From: Rhodobacteraceae bacterium WFHF2C18
Lineage (GTDB): Bacteria; Pseudomonadota; Alphaproteobacteria; Rhodobacterales; Rhodobacteraceae
Assembly (NCBI GenBank): GCA_002166865.1
Contig: NHTQ01000002.1
Coordinates: 706,133 to 770,132 of the forward strand
Direction of reading: 5' to 3'
DNA length: 64,000 bases
The notes under the pieces were generated by a model that saw only the letters and a list, made by a program, of their open reading frames with translations, had not been told where the DNA came from and ran no database searches. The position numbers and the translations under genes were made by a program. The stretch's first letter is position 1, and the number at the start of each line of letters is the position of its first letter. Below, piece by piece: positions 44,414 to 52,845 of this stretch.

Positions 44414-45010
44414 TCAGATCCCCTTGATTCCGTGCAGCGTCAGATCGGCCACTAGGCGCGCGTAGGATTCGCGTGCCTCGTTGCCCGCACCAGAATTCCA
44501 CATGTAATACCAGTTCAGCATGCCATAAACCGACATGGTGGCGGCCCGCAGCTTCGCCGGATCCTCGGCCAGCACGTCTGGTGCGTTGTGCTTGAGGATG
44601 CCGCTGAGAAAGACCACCATGTCCCGCTGGTATCCGCGCAGGATCTTCTGCTGCTCGGGCGGAAGTCGCGAGACCCCGTTGACCTGAACCCGGTGCTCGT
44701 AGTCCGAGCCCTGGTAGGCGAAAAGGATTTCGCGAACGGTTTTGCGCAGCTGCTGTTCCGGGCTCAGCCCGGTCAGGTCCGTCCCGCAGATCAGATCGCG
44801 CAGCCCCGCCAGGTAGCTTTCCAGGATGTCATAGAGGATGGCATCCTTGCTGGTATAGTAATGGTAGATGTTGGCCTTGGAGATACCGCACTCCTCGGCC
44901 AACTGGGTCATCGAGGCGCGGTCGAAGCCCTCCGTCGCAAAGACCTTCGCCGCGGCTTTGAGGATCTGCGTGCGCTTCTGGTCGTGGTCCTTGGCGATCG
45001 TCCGGGCCAC
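44414..45010 (-). CDS. paaR: TetR-family regulator of phenylacetate genes (PaaR-like)
   Basis: This 198-residue TetR protein has an N-terminal helix-turn-helix (MTQLAEECGISKANIYHYYTSKDAI, about residues 34-58) and an effector-binding helical domain. It sits 4 bases after paaK in the same operon, as paaR does in many bacteria. TetR-type PaaR normally represses paa genes and is released by phenylacetyl-CoA. Two good shared palindromes in this cluster are its likely binding sites; this is inference. Confidence 0.82.
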   Translation of the reverse strand: MARTIAKDHDQKRTQILKAAAKVFATEGFDRASMTQLAEECGISKANIYHYYTSKDAILYDILESYLAGLRDLICGTDLTGLSPEQQLRKTVREILFAYQGSDYEHRVQVNGVSRLPPEQQKILRGYQRDMVVFLSGILKHNAPDVLAEDPAKLRAATMSVYGMLNWYYMWNSGAGNEARESYARLVADLTLHGIKGI

Positions 45011-45014
45011 GGCG

Positions 45015-46325
45015 TCACCCCTTGTCGCGGTTGTCGATCACGCGCTTGGCCTTGCCCTGGCTGCGCTCGATCTCGCCGGGGTCACGCACGTCGATCTCGG
45101 ACGAGATGCCCACGACGTCCTTGATGTGCTTGTGCAGCATGCGTGCCGCGGCGGTCTTCGACGCCTCGTCGGTGGAATCCTCGGCCGCCTCCACGTGCAC
45201 GCGCATCGCATCCATGCGGCCCGCGCGGTAGAGTTCGATCTGGAAGTGGTTGGTCAGCCCGCCGGTGGCCAGCACCTGCTCCTCGATCTGGGTGGGGAAG
45301 ACGTTGACGCCGCGCAGGATGATCATGTCGTCGGAGCGGCCGGTGATCTTCTCCATCCGCCGCATGCTGCGCGCGGTGCCGGGCAGCAGGCGGGTCAGAT
45401 CGCGCGTGCGGTAGCGGATCATCGGCAGGCCTTCCTTGGTCAGGGTGGTGAAGACCAGCTCGCCCAGTTCCCCGTCCTCGACCGGTTCGCCGGTTTCGGG
45501 ATTGATGATCTCGGGGAAGAAATGGTCTTCCCAGATGTGCAGGCCGTCCTTGGTTTCAACACATTCGTTGGCAACGCCCGGCCCCATGATCTCGGACAGG
45601 CCGTAGATGTCCACGGCATGCATGTCGAAGGCGTCCTCGACCTCTTGGCGCATGGCGTTGGTCCAGGGCTCGGCCCCGAAGATGCCCACCTGCAAGCTGC
45701 TTTCGCGCGGGTCCAGGCCCTGCTTGTGAAACTGTTCCAGGATGTTGAGCATGTAGGACGGCGTGACCATGATCGTGCTGGGCTTGAAGTCGTTGATCAG
45801 GGTCACTTGCCGTTCGGTCATACCGCCGGACACCGGAACGGTCGTGCATCCCAGACGCTCCGAGCCGTAGTGCGCGCCCAGGCCGCCCGTGAACAGCCCG
45901 TAGCCATAGGCCACGTGCACCAGGTCGCCGGGCCGTGTGCCGCTGGCGCGCATCGAGCGGGCGACCATGTCGGCCCACATGTCGATATCGTTGCGGGTGT
46001 AGCCCACGACCGTCGGCTTGCCCGTCGTGCCCGACGAGGCATGGACGCGCACGATCTGATCCCGCGGGACGGCGAACAGCCCGAAGGGGTAATTGTCCCG
46101 CAGGTCCGTCTTGTAAGTGAAGGGGAACTTGGCAAGATCGCTGAGTTGCGTGAGATCGTCGGGATGCACGCCCGCCGCGTCGAAGCGCTGACGATACATC
46201 GGCACGTTCTCGTAGGCATGGCGCAGCGACCATTTCAGGCGGTCCAGTTGCAGCCCCCGGATCTCGTCGATCGAGGCGACCTCGATCGGGTCCAGGGTGG
46301 ATTTTTCGGGGGTCAGATCCTTCAT
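45015..46325 (-). CDS. paaK: Phenylacetate-CoA ligase
   Basis: This 436-residue AMP-forming ligase has the P-loop-like VHASSGTTGKPTVVGYT (about residue 95), YGLSEIMGPGVANEC, and the late ITGRSDDMIILRGVNVFPTQIE. These are diagnostic of PaaK, which activates phenylacetate to phenylacetyl-CoA, the first step of the pathway. It follows paaI by 21 bases and precedes paaR by 4 bases. Confidence 0.94.
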   Translation of the reverse strand: MKDLTPEKSTLDPIEVASIDEIRGLQLDRLKWSLRHAYENVPMYRQRFDAAGVHPDDLTQLSDLAKFPFTYKTDLRDNYPFGLFAVPRDQIVRVHASSGTTGKPTVVGYTRNDIDMWADMVARSMRASGTRPGDLVHVAYGYGLFTGGLGAHYGSERLGCTTVPVSGGMTERQVTLINDFKPSTIMVTPSYMLNILEQFHKQGLDPRESSLQVGIFGAEPWTNAMRQEVEDAFDMHAVDIYGLSEIMGPGVANECVETKDGLHIWEDHFFPEIINPETGEPVEDGELGELVFTTLTKEGLPMIRYRTRDLTRLLPGTARSMRRMEKITGRSDDMIILRGVNVFPTQIEEQVLATGGLTNHFQIELYRAGRMDAMRVHVEAAEDSTDEASKTAAARMLHKHIKDVVGISSEIDVRDPGEIERSQGKAKRVIDNRDKG

Positions 46326-46346
46326 AGCGTGCTCCTCACCGATCCT

Positions 46347-46772
46347 TCATTCATCGAAAAGGCGGCCCGTGATCGCGCGGGAGAACCCCCGGAATTCCGC
46401 GATCCGCGTGCCGTCCTGGTTTGTCACCGTGACATCGTAGATACCGTTGCGCCCGTTCAGGCTGACCTCGCGCGCCGTCGCCGTCAGAACGTCGCCAACC
46501 CGCCCGGGGGCGAGGTAGCTGATCACGTTGTGCTGGGCGACGGTGGACTGGTTGCGGCTGTTGCAGGCGAAGGCGAAGGCGCTGTCGGCCAGTGCGAAGG
46601 TGATTCCGCCGTGGCACAGGTCGTGGCCGTTGGCGTGCTGGGGCTGCACCGTCATTTTCAGCGTCGCGGTGCCCTCGTCCACCTCGGCGATCGCCATGCC
46701 CAGCGACTGGCTGGCGGCGTCGCCCTTCCACATGGCGGCGGCGGACCTCTCTGCGCGTTCCTTGGGTGTCAT
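46347..46772 (-). CDS. paaI: Hotdog-fold thioesterase PaaI
   Basis: This 141-residue hotdog-fold protein has HGGITFALADSAFAFACN, the PaaI motif with the catalytic Asp region. PaaI hydrolyses stalled or dead-end CoA thioesters of the pathway and recovers CoA. Its start overlaps the end of paaG by 4 bases (ATGA), so they are co-translated. Confidence 0.92.
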   Translation of the reverse strand: MTPKERAERSAAAMWKGDAASQSLGMAIAEVDEGTATLKMTVQPQHANGHDLCHGGITFALADSAFAFACNSRNQSTVAQHNVISYLAPGRVGDVLTATAREVSLNGRNGIYDVTVTNQDGTRIAEFRGFSRAITGRLFDE

Positions 46773-47563
46773 GAGCGCCGCCGTCCGCTGAAGCCGGGTT
46801 TGCGCTTGTTCAAAAACGCGCTCACGCCCTCGGCATAGTCGGGGCTTTCGCCGCAGATCTTCTGGCTTTGCGCCTCCAGTTCCAGCTGCTCGGCAAAGGA
46901 ATTGGTGCCGGCCGCCTGGATTGCCTGTTTCGTCAGGCCCAGGCCGACGGTGGGGCCCTCGGCGAAGCGCGCGGTCAGCTTGCGGGCCTCGTCCATCAAC
47001 TCCGCGTCGGGCAGGGCGCGCCAGATCAGGCCCCAGTCGGCCGCGCGTGTGGCGGGAAGCGGCTCGCCGGTCAGCGCGAGGCCCTTGGCGCGGGCTTCGC
47101 CCAGCAGGTGGGTCAGCGACCAGGTGCCGCCGGCATCCGGTACAAGGCCCACGTTGGCGAAGCTCTGGATGAATTTCGCGCTTTCGGCCGCCAGGACGAT
47201 ATCACAGGCCAGCGCGATATTGGCGCCCGCCCCCGCCGCGACGCCGTTGACCGCACAGACCACGGGCATCTCCAGAGACCGCAAGAGGGTGACGAGCGGC
47301 GCGTAGAAGGTGCGGATGGTTTCGCTGAGGTCGGGGGGCGTCTCCATCTTGGCCGGGTCGCGATCGCCCAGGTCCTGGCCGGCACAGAAGCCGCGGCCGG
47401 CCCCGGTCAGCAGGATGGCCCGGGCACCCGAATCGCGCGCGGCTTCGATCTGCCGGCGCAGGGCAAGGTGCATCTCATCATTGAAACTGTTCAGACGATC
47501 GGGACGGTTGAGGGTGATTTCCACCCATGTCCCATGATCCTCGGCAAGAATTGTGTCGCTCAT
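46769..47563 (-). CDS. paaG: 1,2-epoxyphenylacetyl-CoA isomerase
   Basis: This 264-residue crotonase-fold protein has the oxyanion regions RGFCAGQDLGDRD and NGVAAGAGANIALAC, and Asp in VGLVPDAGGTW rather than Glu. Lacking the two hydratase Glu residues, it fits the PaaG isomerase, which converts the epoxide to oxepin-CoA. It is the first gene of the paaG-I-K-R operon. Operator B lies in the divergent spacer upstream. Confidence 0.9.
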   Translation of the reverse strand: MSDTILAEDHGTWVEITLNRPDRLNSFNDEMHLALRRQIEAARDSGARAILLTGAGRGFCAGQDLGDRDPAKMETPPDLSETIRTFYAPLVTLLRSLEMPVVCAVNGVAAGAGANIALACDIVLAAESAKFIQSFANVGLVPDAGGTWSLTHLLGEARAKGLALTGEPLPATRAADWGLIWRALPDAELMDEARKLTARFAEGPTVGLGLTKQAIQAAGTNSFAEQLELEAQSQKICGESPDYAEGVSAFLNKRKPGFSGRRRS

Positions 47564-47606
47564 CGCATACCAGCCATTCGAAGATTACAAATCACTCCTT
47601 GCATAA

Positions 47607-47624
47607 ACCGAACGGTTGGTCAAT
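47607..47624. promoter_or_regulatory. Candidate PaaR operator B in paaG/fadB-like divergent promoter
   Basis: ACCGAACGGTTGGTCAAT lies between the divergent paaG start (47563) and the fadB-like start (47635). The core ACCGAACGGTTGGT is a near-perfect dyad, and the site matches operator A with only three transitions. Confidence 0.7.
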
Positions 47625-47634
47625 AAATTACGGC

Positions 47635-49692
47635 ATGAACGATTCTCGATCAGCGGACAGCTTCCCGATGGCGCAGGCAGAGACGGTAACGGTTCAGCAC
47701 GCGGGCGGCATCGCCTGGGTGACCATCGACAACCCCCCGGTCAACGCCACCTCCAACGCGGTGCGCGCCGATCTGGCGCGCGCGGTGTCGCAGGTTGCCG
47801 GGGCCCGCGCGGCGATCCTGCGCTGCGCCGGGCGCACCTTTGTCTCGGGCGGCGACATGACCGAATTCGACGCCCCGCCTGTAGAGCCGCACCTGCCCGA
47901 CGTGGTGCAGATGATCGAGGACTCGGAAGTGCCCTTCATCGCCGCGATGCACGGCAACGTGCTGGGCGGCGGGTTCGAGATCGCCATGGCCTGCGCGTGG
48001 CGCATCGCCGCGCCGGGCACGGGCTTCGGCCTGCCCGAGGTCAACGTCGGCCTGATCCCGGGGGCGGGCGGCACGCAGCGGCTGCCGCGCCTGGTCGGGA
48101 TGGACAAGGCGATCGATATCGCCTGCAACGGCCGCATCGTGAAGGGCGAGGATCTCAAGGCCCTGGGCGCGATCGACATCGTGGCTGACGACCCAGAGGC
48201 CGCGGCCCGGGCACTGGCCGAGGATCTGCCCGCGCGCCCCGTGCCCGTTTCCATGCGCGACGTGCCGCCCTTCGATGCCGACCTGGTGGAGGCCACACGC
48301 GGCGCCCTGGTGAAGAAGAGCCGCGGACAGCAGTCGCCGTTGGAAAACCTTGCCGCGCTGCAATGGGCGCTGGAACCCTTCGAGATCGGCCAGCCCCGCG
48401 AGCGGGAGCGCCACCTGGAACTTCGGCATTCGGCCGAAAGCCGCGCCCTGCGCCATGCCTTCTTCGCGGAGCGCAACGCGACCCGCCCCGCCGCGATCGA
48501 GGGGGCGACCGCGCGGGACGTCGAGCGCATCGCCGTCGTCGGCGGCGGCATGATGGGCGCGGGGATCGCCGCGTCGGCACTGCTGGCCGGGCTCGAGGTT
48601 CGGCTCGTCGAGCGTGACGCCGAGGCCGCCGCGGCGGCCGAGGACCGCGTGGGCGGCCTGCTGGACGGCGCGGTGGAGCGGGGCAAGATGAGCCCCGACG
48701 CGCGCAGCGCCGCGGCCGAGCGTTTCGCGGCTGCCGGCGACTACGCGGTCGCGGCCGGGGCGGATCTGGCCATCGAGGCCGTCTTCGAGGACGTGGCGGT
48801 GAAACGCGCAGTCTTTGCAAGCCTTTCGGAGGTGATGGACAAGGACGCGATCCTGGCCACCAATACTTCCTATCTGGACCCGCGCGATATCTTCGCCGAG
48901 GTGCCCGGCCCCGAGCGCTGCCTGGGCCTGCATTTCTTTTCGCCGGCGCATGTCATGAAGCTGCTGGAGGTGGTCAAGACCCCGCGGACCAGCCCCGGGA
49001 CGCTGGCCAGCGGTTTCGCGCTGGCCAAACGGCTGCGCAAGGTGCCGGTGCTGTCGGGTATATGTGACGGGTTCATCGGCAACCGCATCCTTGCTGCCTA
49101 CCGCCGCGCGGCCGATTACCTGCTGGCCGACGGCGCGTTGCCCTATCAGGTGGATGCGGCGATGCGGGCCTTCGGCATGCCCATGGGCCCCTACGAGGCG
49201 CAGGACATGGCCGGGCTTCAGATCGCCTGGGCGAATCGCAAGCGCCAGGCCGCCACGCGCCCCGCGCAGGAACGCTATGTTCCCGTCGCCGACTGGCTTT
49301 GCGAGCGTGAACGCTTCGGCCGCCGCAGCGGCAAGGGCTGGTACGATTACGGCGCCGATGGACGCACCCCGCAGCGCTCCACCGAGGTGGAGGAGCTGAT
49401 TCTCGCCTATGCGCGGGAACAAGGCATTACCCGGCGCGATTTCACCGAATCCGAGATCAGCGAGCGTTTGCTGGCCGTCATGGCCAACGAGGGCGCCCGC
49501 ATCGTCGAGGAAGGGATCGCCGAACGTGCCGGCGACGTTGATATTGTCGAGATCCACGGCTACGGCTTTCCCCGGTGGCGGGGCGGCCCGATGCACTACG
49601 CCGGGGAAATCGGCTGGGAGGTTACGAAACGGACCATGGAATTGGTGGCGGAGGAGAGCCCCGATTCCTGGACCCTGGCCTCGCGCTTCTGA
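47635..49692 (+). CDS. Fused enoyl-CoA hydratase / 3-hydroxyacyl-CoA dehydrogenase
   Basis: This protein of about 685 residues joins a crotonase domain (about residues 15-190; both hydratase Glu, in GGGFEIAMAC and LPEVNVGLIPGAGGTQ) to a 3-hydroxyacyl-CoA dehydrogenase (NAD motif IAVVGGGMMGAGIA near 300, HFFSPAHVMKLLEVV, and two C-terminal HCDH domains). In this cluster it probably replaces PaaF (hydratase) and PaaH (dehydrogenase), since neither exists separately here. The start is uncertain: ATG 47635 or 47668, neither with a good ribosome site. It is divergent from paaG. Confidence 0.83.
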   Translation: MNDSRSADSFPMAQAETVTVQHAGGIAWVTIDNPPVNATSNAVRADLARAVSQVAGARAAILRCAGRTFVSGGDMTEFDAPPVEPHLPDVVQMIEDSEVPFIAAMHGNVLGGGFEIAMACAWRIAAPGTGFGLPEVNVGLIPGAGGTQRLPRLVGMDKAIDIACNGRIVKGEDLKALGAIDIVADDPEAAARALAEDLPARPVPVSMRDVPPFDADLVEATRGALVKKSRGQQSPLENLAALQWALEPFEIGQPRERERHLELRHSAESRALRHAFFAERNATRPAAIEGATARDVERIAVVGGGMMGAGIAASALLAGLEVRLVERDAEAAAAAEDRVGGLLDGAVERGKMSPDARSAAAERFAAAGDYAVAAGADLAIEAVFEDVAVKRAVFASLSEVMDKDAILATNTSYLDPRDIFAEVPGPERCLGLHFFSPAHVMKLLEVVKTPRTSPGTLASGFALAKRLRKVPVLSGICDGFIGNRILAAYRRAADYLLADGALPYQVDAAMRAFGMPMGPYEAQDMAGLQIAWANRKRQAATRPAQERYVPVADWLCERERFGRRSGKGWYDYGADGRTPQRSTEVEELILAYAREQGITRRDFTESEISERLLAVMANEGARIVEEGIAERAGDVDIVEIHGYGFPRWRGGPMHYAGEIGWEVTKRTMELVAEESPDSWTLASRF

Positions 49693-49730
49693 ACGCAGAC
49701 GACCGCCATCATTATCCAAGGGAGGACCAA

Positions 49731-50753
49731 ATGGCTCAACACCGCAAACTCACTTCGCTTCTGGCCGGCGCGGCGCTCGCGCTGACCGGCACGGCCGGCT
49801 GGGCGGCTGACTATACGCTCACGATCTCCAGCTGGGCGCCGCCGACGCACAACATCAATGCCAAGATGTGGCCGAAGTTCACCGAGATGGTCGAGGAGGC
49901 CACCGACGGCCGCGTGACCACCGACCTCAAGCTGGGCCTGGCCCCGCCGCCGGCGCAGATGGACCTGATCCAGGACGGCGCGGCCGACCTGTCGATCATC
50001 TTCCACGGCTATCAGGCGGGCCGCTTCGTCACCACCAAGCTGATCGAGCTGCCCGGTTACTCGGGCAACGCCGAAGAGGCCTCGGTTGCCTACTGGCGCG
50101 CCTACGACAAGTACCTGTCGAACGCCAACGAGCACCGCGGCGTCAAGGTCGTGGCCCTGCACACGCACGGCCCGGCGCAGCTGCACACGGCCGACAAGGT
50201 CACCGAACTGGACCAGATCTCGGGGCTCAAGCTGCGGGTGCCTGGCGGAGTCGGCGGTGACGTGGGCGATGCGCTCGGCGCCACGGGGATCAAGGTGCCC
50301 GCGCCGAAGGTCTACGAAACGCTGGCCTCGGGCGCCGCGGACGGCGTTGTGATGCCCGTCGACTCCCGCCAGGGCTTCAAGTTGACCGAGGTCGCGCCGC
50401 ATCTCTACGAGATGCCCGGCGGCTTCTACCGGGGGTCCTTTGCCTTCATCATGAACGAAGGCTCCTTCCAGCGCTTGCCCGAGGACATCCGCACCGCCCT
50501 GGAAGAAGAGGTCTTCGGCGAACCGATCAGCCGCGAGATCGGCAAGATCTGGGACGCCGGCGACCAGAACAGCGTCGAGTTGACCAAGGAGACCGAGGGC
50601 AACACGATCACCACCGCCTCGGAAGCCGATCAGGAGAAGTTCGACGAGATCTCTGCGAGCATCATCAACTCGGTCATCGAGGAAGTGGGCGAAACCGGCG
50701 TCGATGCGCAGGCGGCCTACGACATGCTCAGCAGCGAGCTGTCCGAGGACTGA
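49731..50753 (+). CDS. TRAP transporter solute-binding protein
   Basis: This 340-residue exported protein has a signal peptide (cleavage after GWA near residue 25) and the DctP-family mature start DYTLTISSWAPPTHNINAK. TRAP binding proteins capture carboxylates in the periplasm. It starts 38 bases after the fused dehydrogenase gene with GGGAGG upstream and sits inside the paa cluster, so an aromatic acid such as phenylacetate is a reasonable but unproven ligand. Confidence 0.88.
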   Translation: MAQHRKLTSLLAGAALALTGTAGWAADYTLTISSWAPPTHNINAKMWPKFTEMVEEATDGRVTTDLKLGLAPPPAQMDLIQDGAADLSIIFHGYQAGRFVTTKLIELPGYSGNAEEASVAYWRAYDKYLSNANEHRGVKVVALHTHGPAQLHTADKVTELDQISGLKLRVPGGVGGDVGDALGATGIKVPAPKVYETLASGAADGVVMPVDSRQGFKLTEVAPHLYEMPGGFYRGSFAFIMNEGSFQRLPEDIRTALEEEVFGEPISREIGKIWDAGDQNSVELTKETEGNTITTASEADQEKFDEISASIINSVIEEVGETGVDAQAAYDMLSSELSED

Positions 50754-50767
50754 TCCCCGCATCCCAT

Positions 50768-50792
50768 GCCCCGGCGGCGCCGCCGCCGGGGC
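50768..50792 (+). other. Stem-loop between TRAP binding protein and small membrane subunit genes
   Basis: A perfect 11-bp GC stem (GCCCCGGCGGC pairing with GCCGCCGGGGC) has a 3-base loop, 14 bases after the binding-protein stop. It likely protects the upstream mRNA and lowers expression of the membrane subunits. Confidence 0.6.
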
Positions 50793-50831
50793 ACATCCCC
50801 CAACCCTTCCCGCGCTCCGGAGGCCCGCGCC

Positions 50832-51338
50832 ATGAGACGCCTGCTGAACGCCGTTCGGAAACTGGACCGGATTCCGATTTTGGTCGCCTGTGTCGCCCTG
50901 TTCGGGCTGATGGTCATGACCTTCTTCGACGTGTTCCTGCGGTCGACGTTCAACGCACCGATCGAGGCCGCGACGGAGCTGACCCGCATCGCCGTGGCCG
51001 TGATGGTCTTCGCCGTGCTGCCGCACGTGTCGGTGACGAACTACCATATCTCGGTCGACCTGACCGACCCGGTTTTCCGCCGCTACCGGCTGGACCGCCT
51101 GCGCGACGGCGTGATCCTGATCGCCTGCGCGGTGATGATGATCTGGCCCACCCAAAGGGTCATCGTCCTGGCCGAACGCACGCGCAGCTACGGCGACGTG
51201 ACCGAATACCTGGGGCTGCCGCAGTTCTACATCATGTGGTTCATCGCGATCGCGACCGGCATCGCGGCCCTGTCGATGGCCGTGGCGGGACTGCTGACAC
51301 TCTTCGCCCCGCAACTTCTGAGGGATGACACGCAATGA
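50832..51338 (+). CDS. TRAP transporter small membrane subunit (DctQ type)
   Basis: This 168-residue protein has four hydrophobic helices and the family pattern MTFFDVFLRSTFNAPIEAATELTRI near residue 35. DctQ joins the large DctM subunit in the inner membrane. GGAGG lies before the ATG at 50832, and the gene overlaps dctM by 4 bases. Confidence 0.88.
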   Translation: MRRLLNAVRKLDRIPILVACVALFGLMVMTFFDVFLRSTFNAPIEAATELTRIAVAVMVFAVLPHVSVTNYHISVDLTDPVFRRYRLDRLRDGVILIACAVMMIWPTQRVIVLAERTRSYGDVTEYLGLPQFYIMWFIAIATGIAALSMAVAGLLTLFAPQLLRDDTQ

Positions 51339-52687
51339 CCGCCGCGCTCATCGGATTCGCCCTGGTCCTGGTTCTTGTACTCATACGCATGCCCATCGTC
51401 TTCGCGATGGGGCTGGTGGGCACCTTCGGCTTTGCCTACGAGCGCAGCGGCAGCCTGTTCGACGCCTGGGGCCTGCAGGCGGCCATGTCCATGGTCGGTC
51501 GCCAGGTCATCGACACCGCGCAGGATTACGGGCTGTCCGTGGTGCCGCTGTTCATCCTGATGGGGCTTTTCGTGAACAAGGGCGGGATGGCGCGCGAACT
51601 CTATGCCGTTTCCAACGCCTTCCTCGGCCACATGCGGGGCGGGATCGCCATGGCCACGGTGGCCGCCTGCGGCGGGTTTTCCGCGATTTCGGGCTCATCG
51701 CTGGCCACGGCGGCCACCATGTCCAAGGTCGCCATGCCCGAGATGCGCCGCTACGGCTATTCCGACCGGCTCTCGACCGCCTCCATCGCGGCCGGCGGCA
51801 CCCTGGGCATCCTGATCCCGCCCTCGGTGATCCTGGTGATCTACGGGCTGATGACGGAAACCTCGATCGGCAAGCTGTTCATGGCCGGCATCATCCCCGG
51901 CGCCCTGGGCATCCTGTTCTACCTTTTCGCCGTGCGCTACACGGTCTGGCGCGATCCCGACGCCGGACCCGCCGGCACCCGGTACAGCTGGCCCGAGCGG
52001 CTCTCGGCCCTGCGCTCGGTCTGGGCGGTGCTGCTTCTGTTCATCCTGGTGATCGGCGGTCTTTACGGGATCTTCGACGTCTACCCCATCTATCTGACCT
52101 TCTCGCCCACCGAGGCGGCCGGCATGGGGGCAATGGGGGCCTTCCTGATCGCGCTGTCGCGGGGCGGGCTGACGGTCTCCGACACCTTCGAGGTGCTCAG
52201 GGACACCACCCTGACGGCCTCGGCGCTGTTCGCGGTGCTGATCGGCGCGCAGATCTTTTCCAATTTCGTCAACCTCGCCGGCCTTCCCGAGGCGTTGATC
52301 GGGATCGTGACGGCCTACGAGGTGCCGCCCTACGCGGTCATGATGATGATCCTGCTGATCTACGTGATCCTGGGCTGCGTCTTCGAATCGCTGTCGATGC
52401 TGCTGCTGACGGTGCCGATCTTCTTCCCGCTGGTGACGGAACTGGGCTATGATCCGATCTGGTTCGGCATCGTGGTGGTCGTCGTGACCGAGATCTCGCT
52501 GATCACGCCGCCGGTGGGGCTCAACGTCTTCATCCTCAAGGGCGTGGTCGGCGACGTGACCACCGGCACGATCTTCCGCGGGGTCACGCCCTTCTGGATC
52601 GCCGACATCATCCGCCTGACACTCATCGTTCTCATCCCCTGGCTGGTGCTGGTGCTGCCCGAACAGATGGGCGCGATGGGGCATTGA
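51335..52687 (+). CDS. TRAP transporter large membrane subunit (DctM type)
   Basis: This 450-residue protein has about 12 hydrophobic helices and the DctM signatures GGFSAISGSSLATAATM (about residue 112), GGTLGILIPPSV and TPPVGLNVFILKG near the end. It is the ion-driven channel subunit that imports the substrate. It overlaps the small-subunit gene by 4 bases and is followed by a GC-rich 158-base spacer before paaZ. Confidence 0.92.
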   Translation: MTAALIGFALVLVLVLIRMPIVFAMGLVGTFGFAYERSGSLFDAWGLQAAMSMVGRQVIDTAQDYGLSVVPLFILMGLFVNKGGMARELYAVSNAFLGHMRGGIAMATVAACGGFSAISGSSLATAATMSKVAMPEMRRYGYSDRLSTASIAAGGTLGILIPPSVILVIYGLMTETSIGKLFMAGIIPGALGILFYLFAVRYTVWRDPDAGPAGTRYSWPERLSALRSVWAVLLLFILVIGGLYGIFDVYPIYLTFSPTEAAGMGAMGAFLIALSRGGLTVSDTFEVLRDTTLTASALFAVLIGAQIFSNFVNLAGLPEALIGIVTAYEVPPYAVMMMILLIYVILGCVFESLSMLLLTVPIFFPLVTELGYDPIWFGIVVVVVTEISLITPPVGLNVFILKGVVGDVTTGTIFRGVTPFWIADIIRLTLIVLIPWLVLVLPEQMGAMGH

Positions 52688-52766
52688 CCCGCGGCCCGCG
52701 CGCCCCGGCGCGCAGGCCCCCGACATCCGCGTGCCGCGCCCCGGGGCGGGCCGCGATCACAAGACC

Positions 52767-52780
52767 ATCGAACGGTCCGG
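52767..52780. promoter_or_regulatory. Weak PaaR-like site before paaZ
   Basis: ATCGAACGGTCCGG matches the core of sites A and B at about 11 of 14 positions, 65 bases before paaZ. The dyad is poorer, so it may be chance. Confidence 0.3.
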
Positions 52781-52845
52781 GGCCGGACGGCGCGGTCGCA
52801 CGGCGGGGCGCGGCGCCCCGGGCCACCTGAAGCGAGGATAGAACC

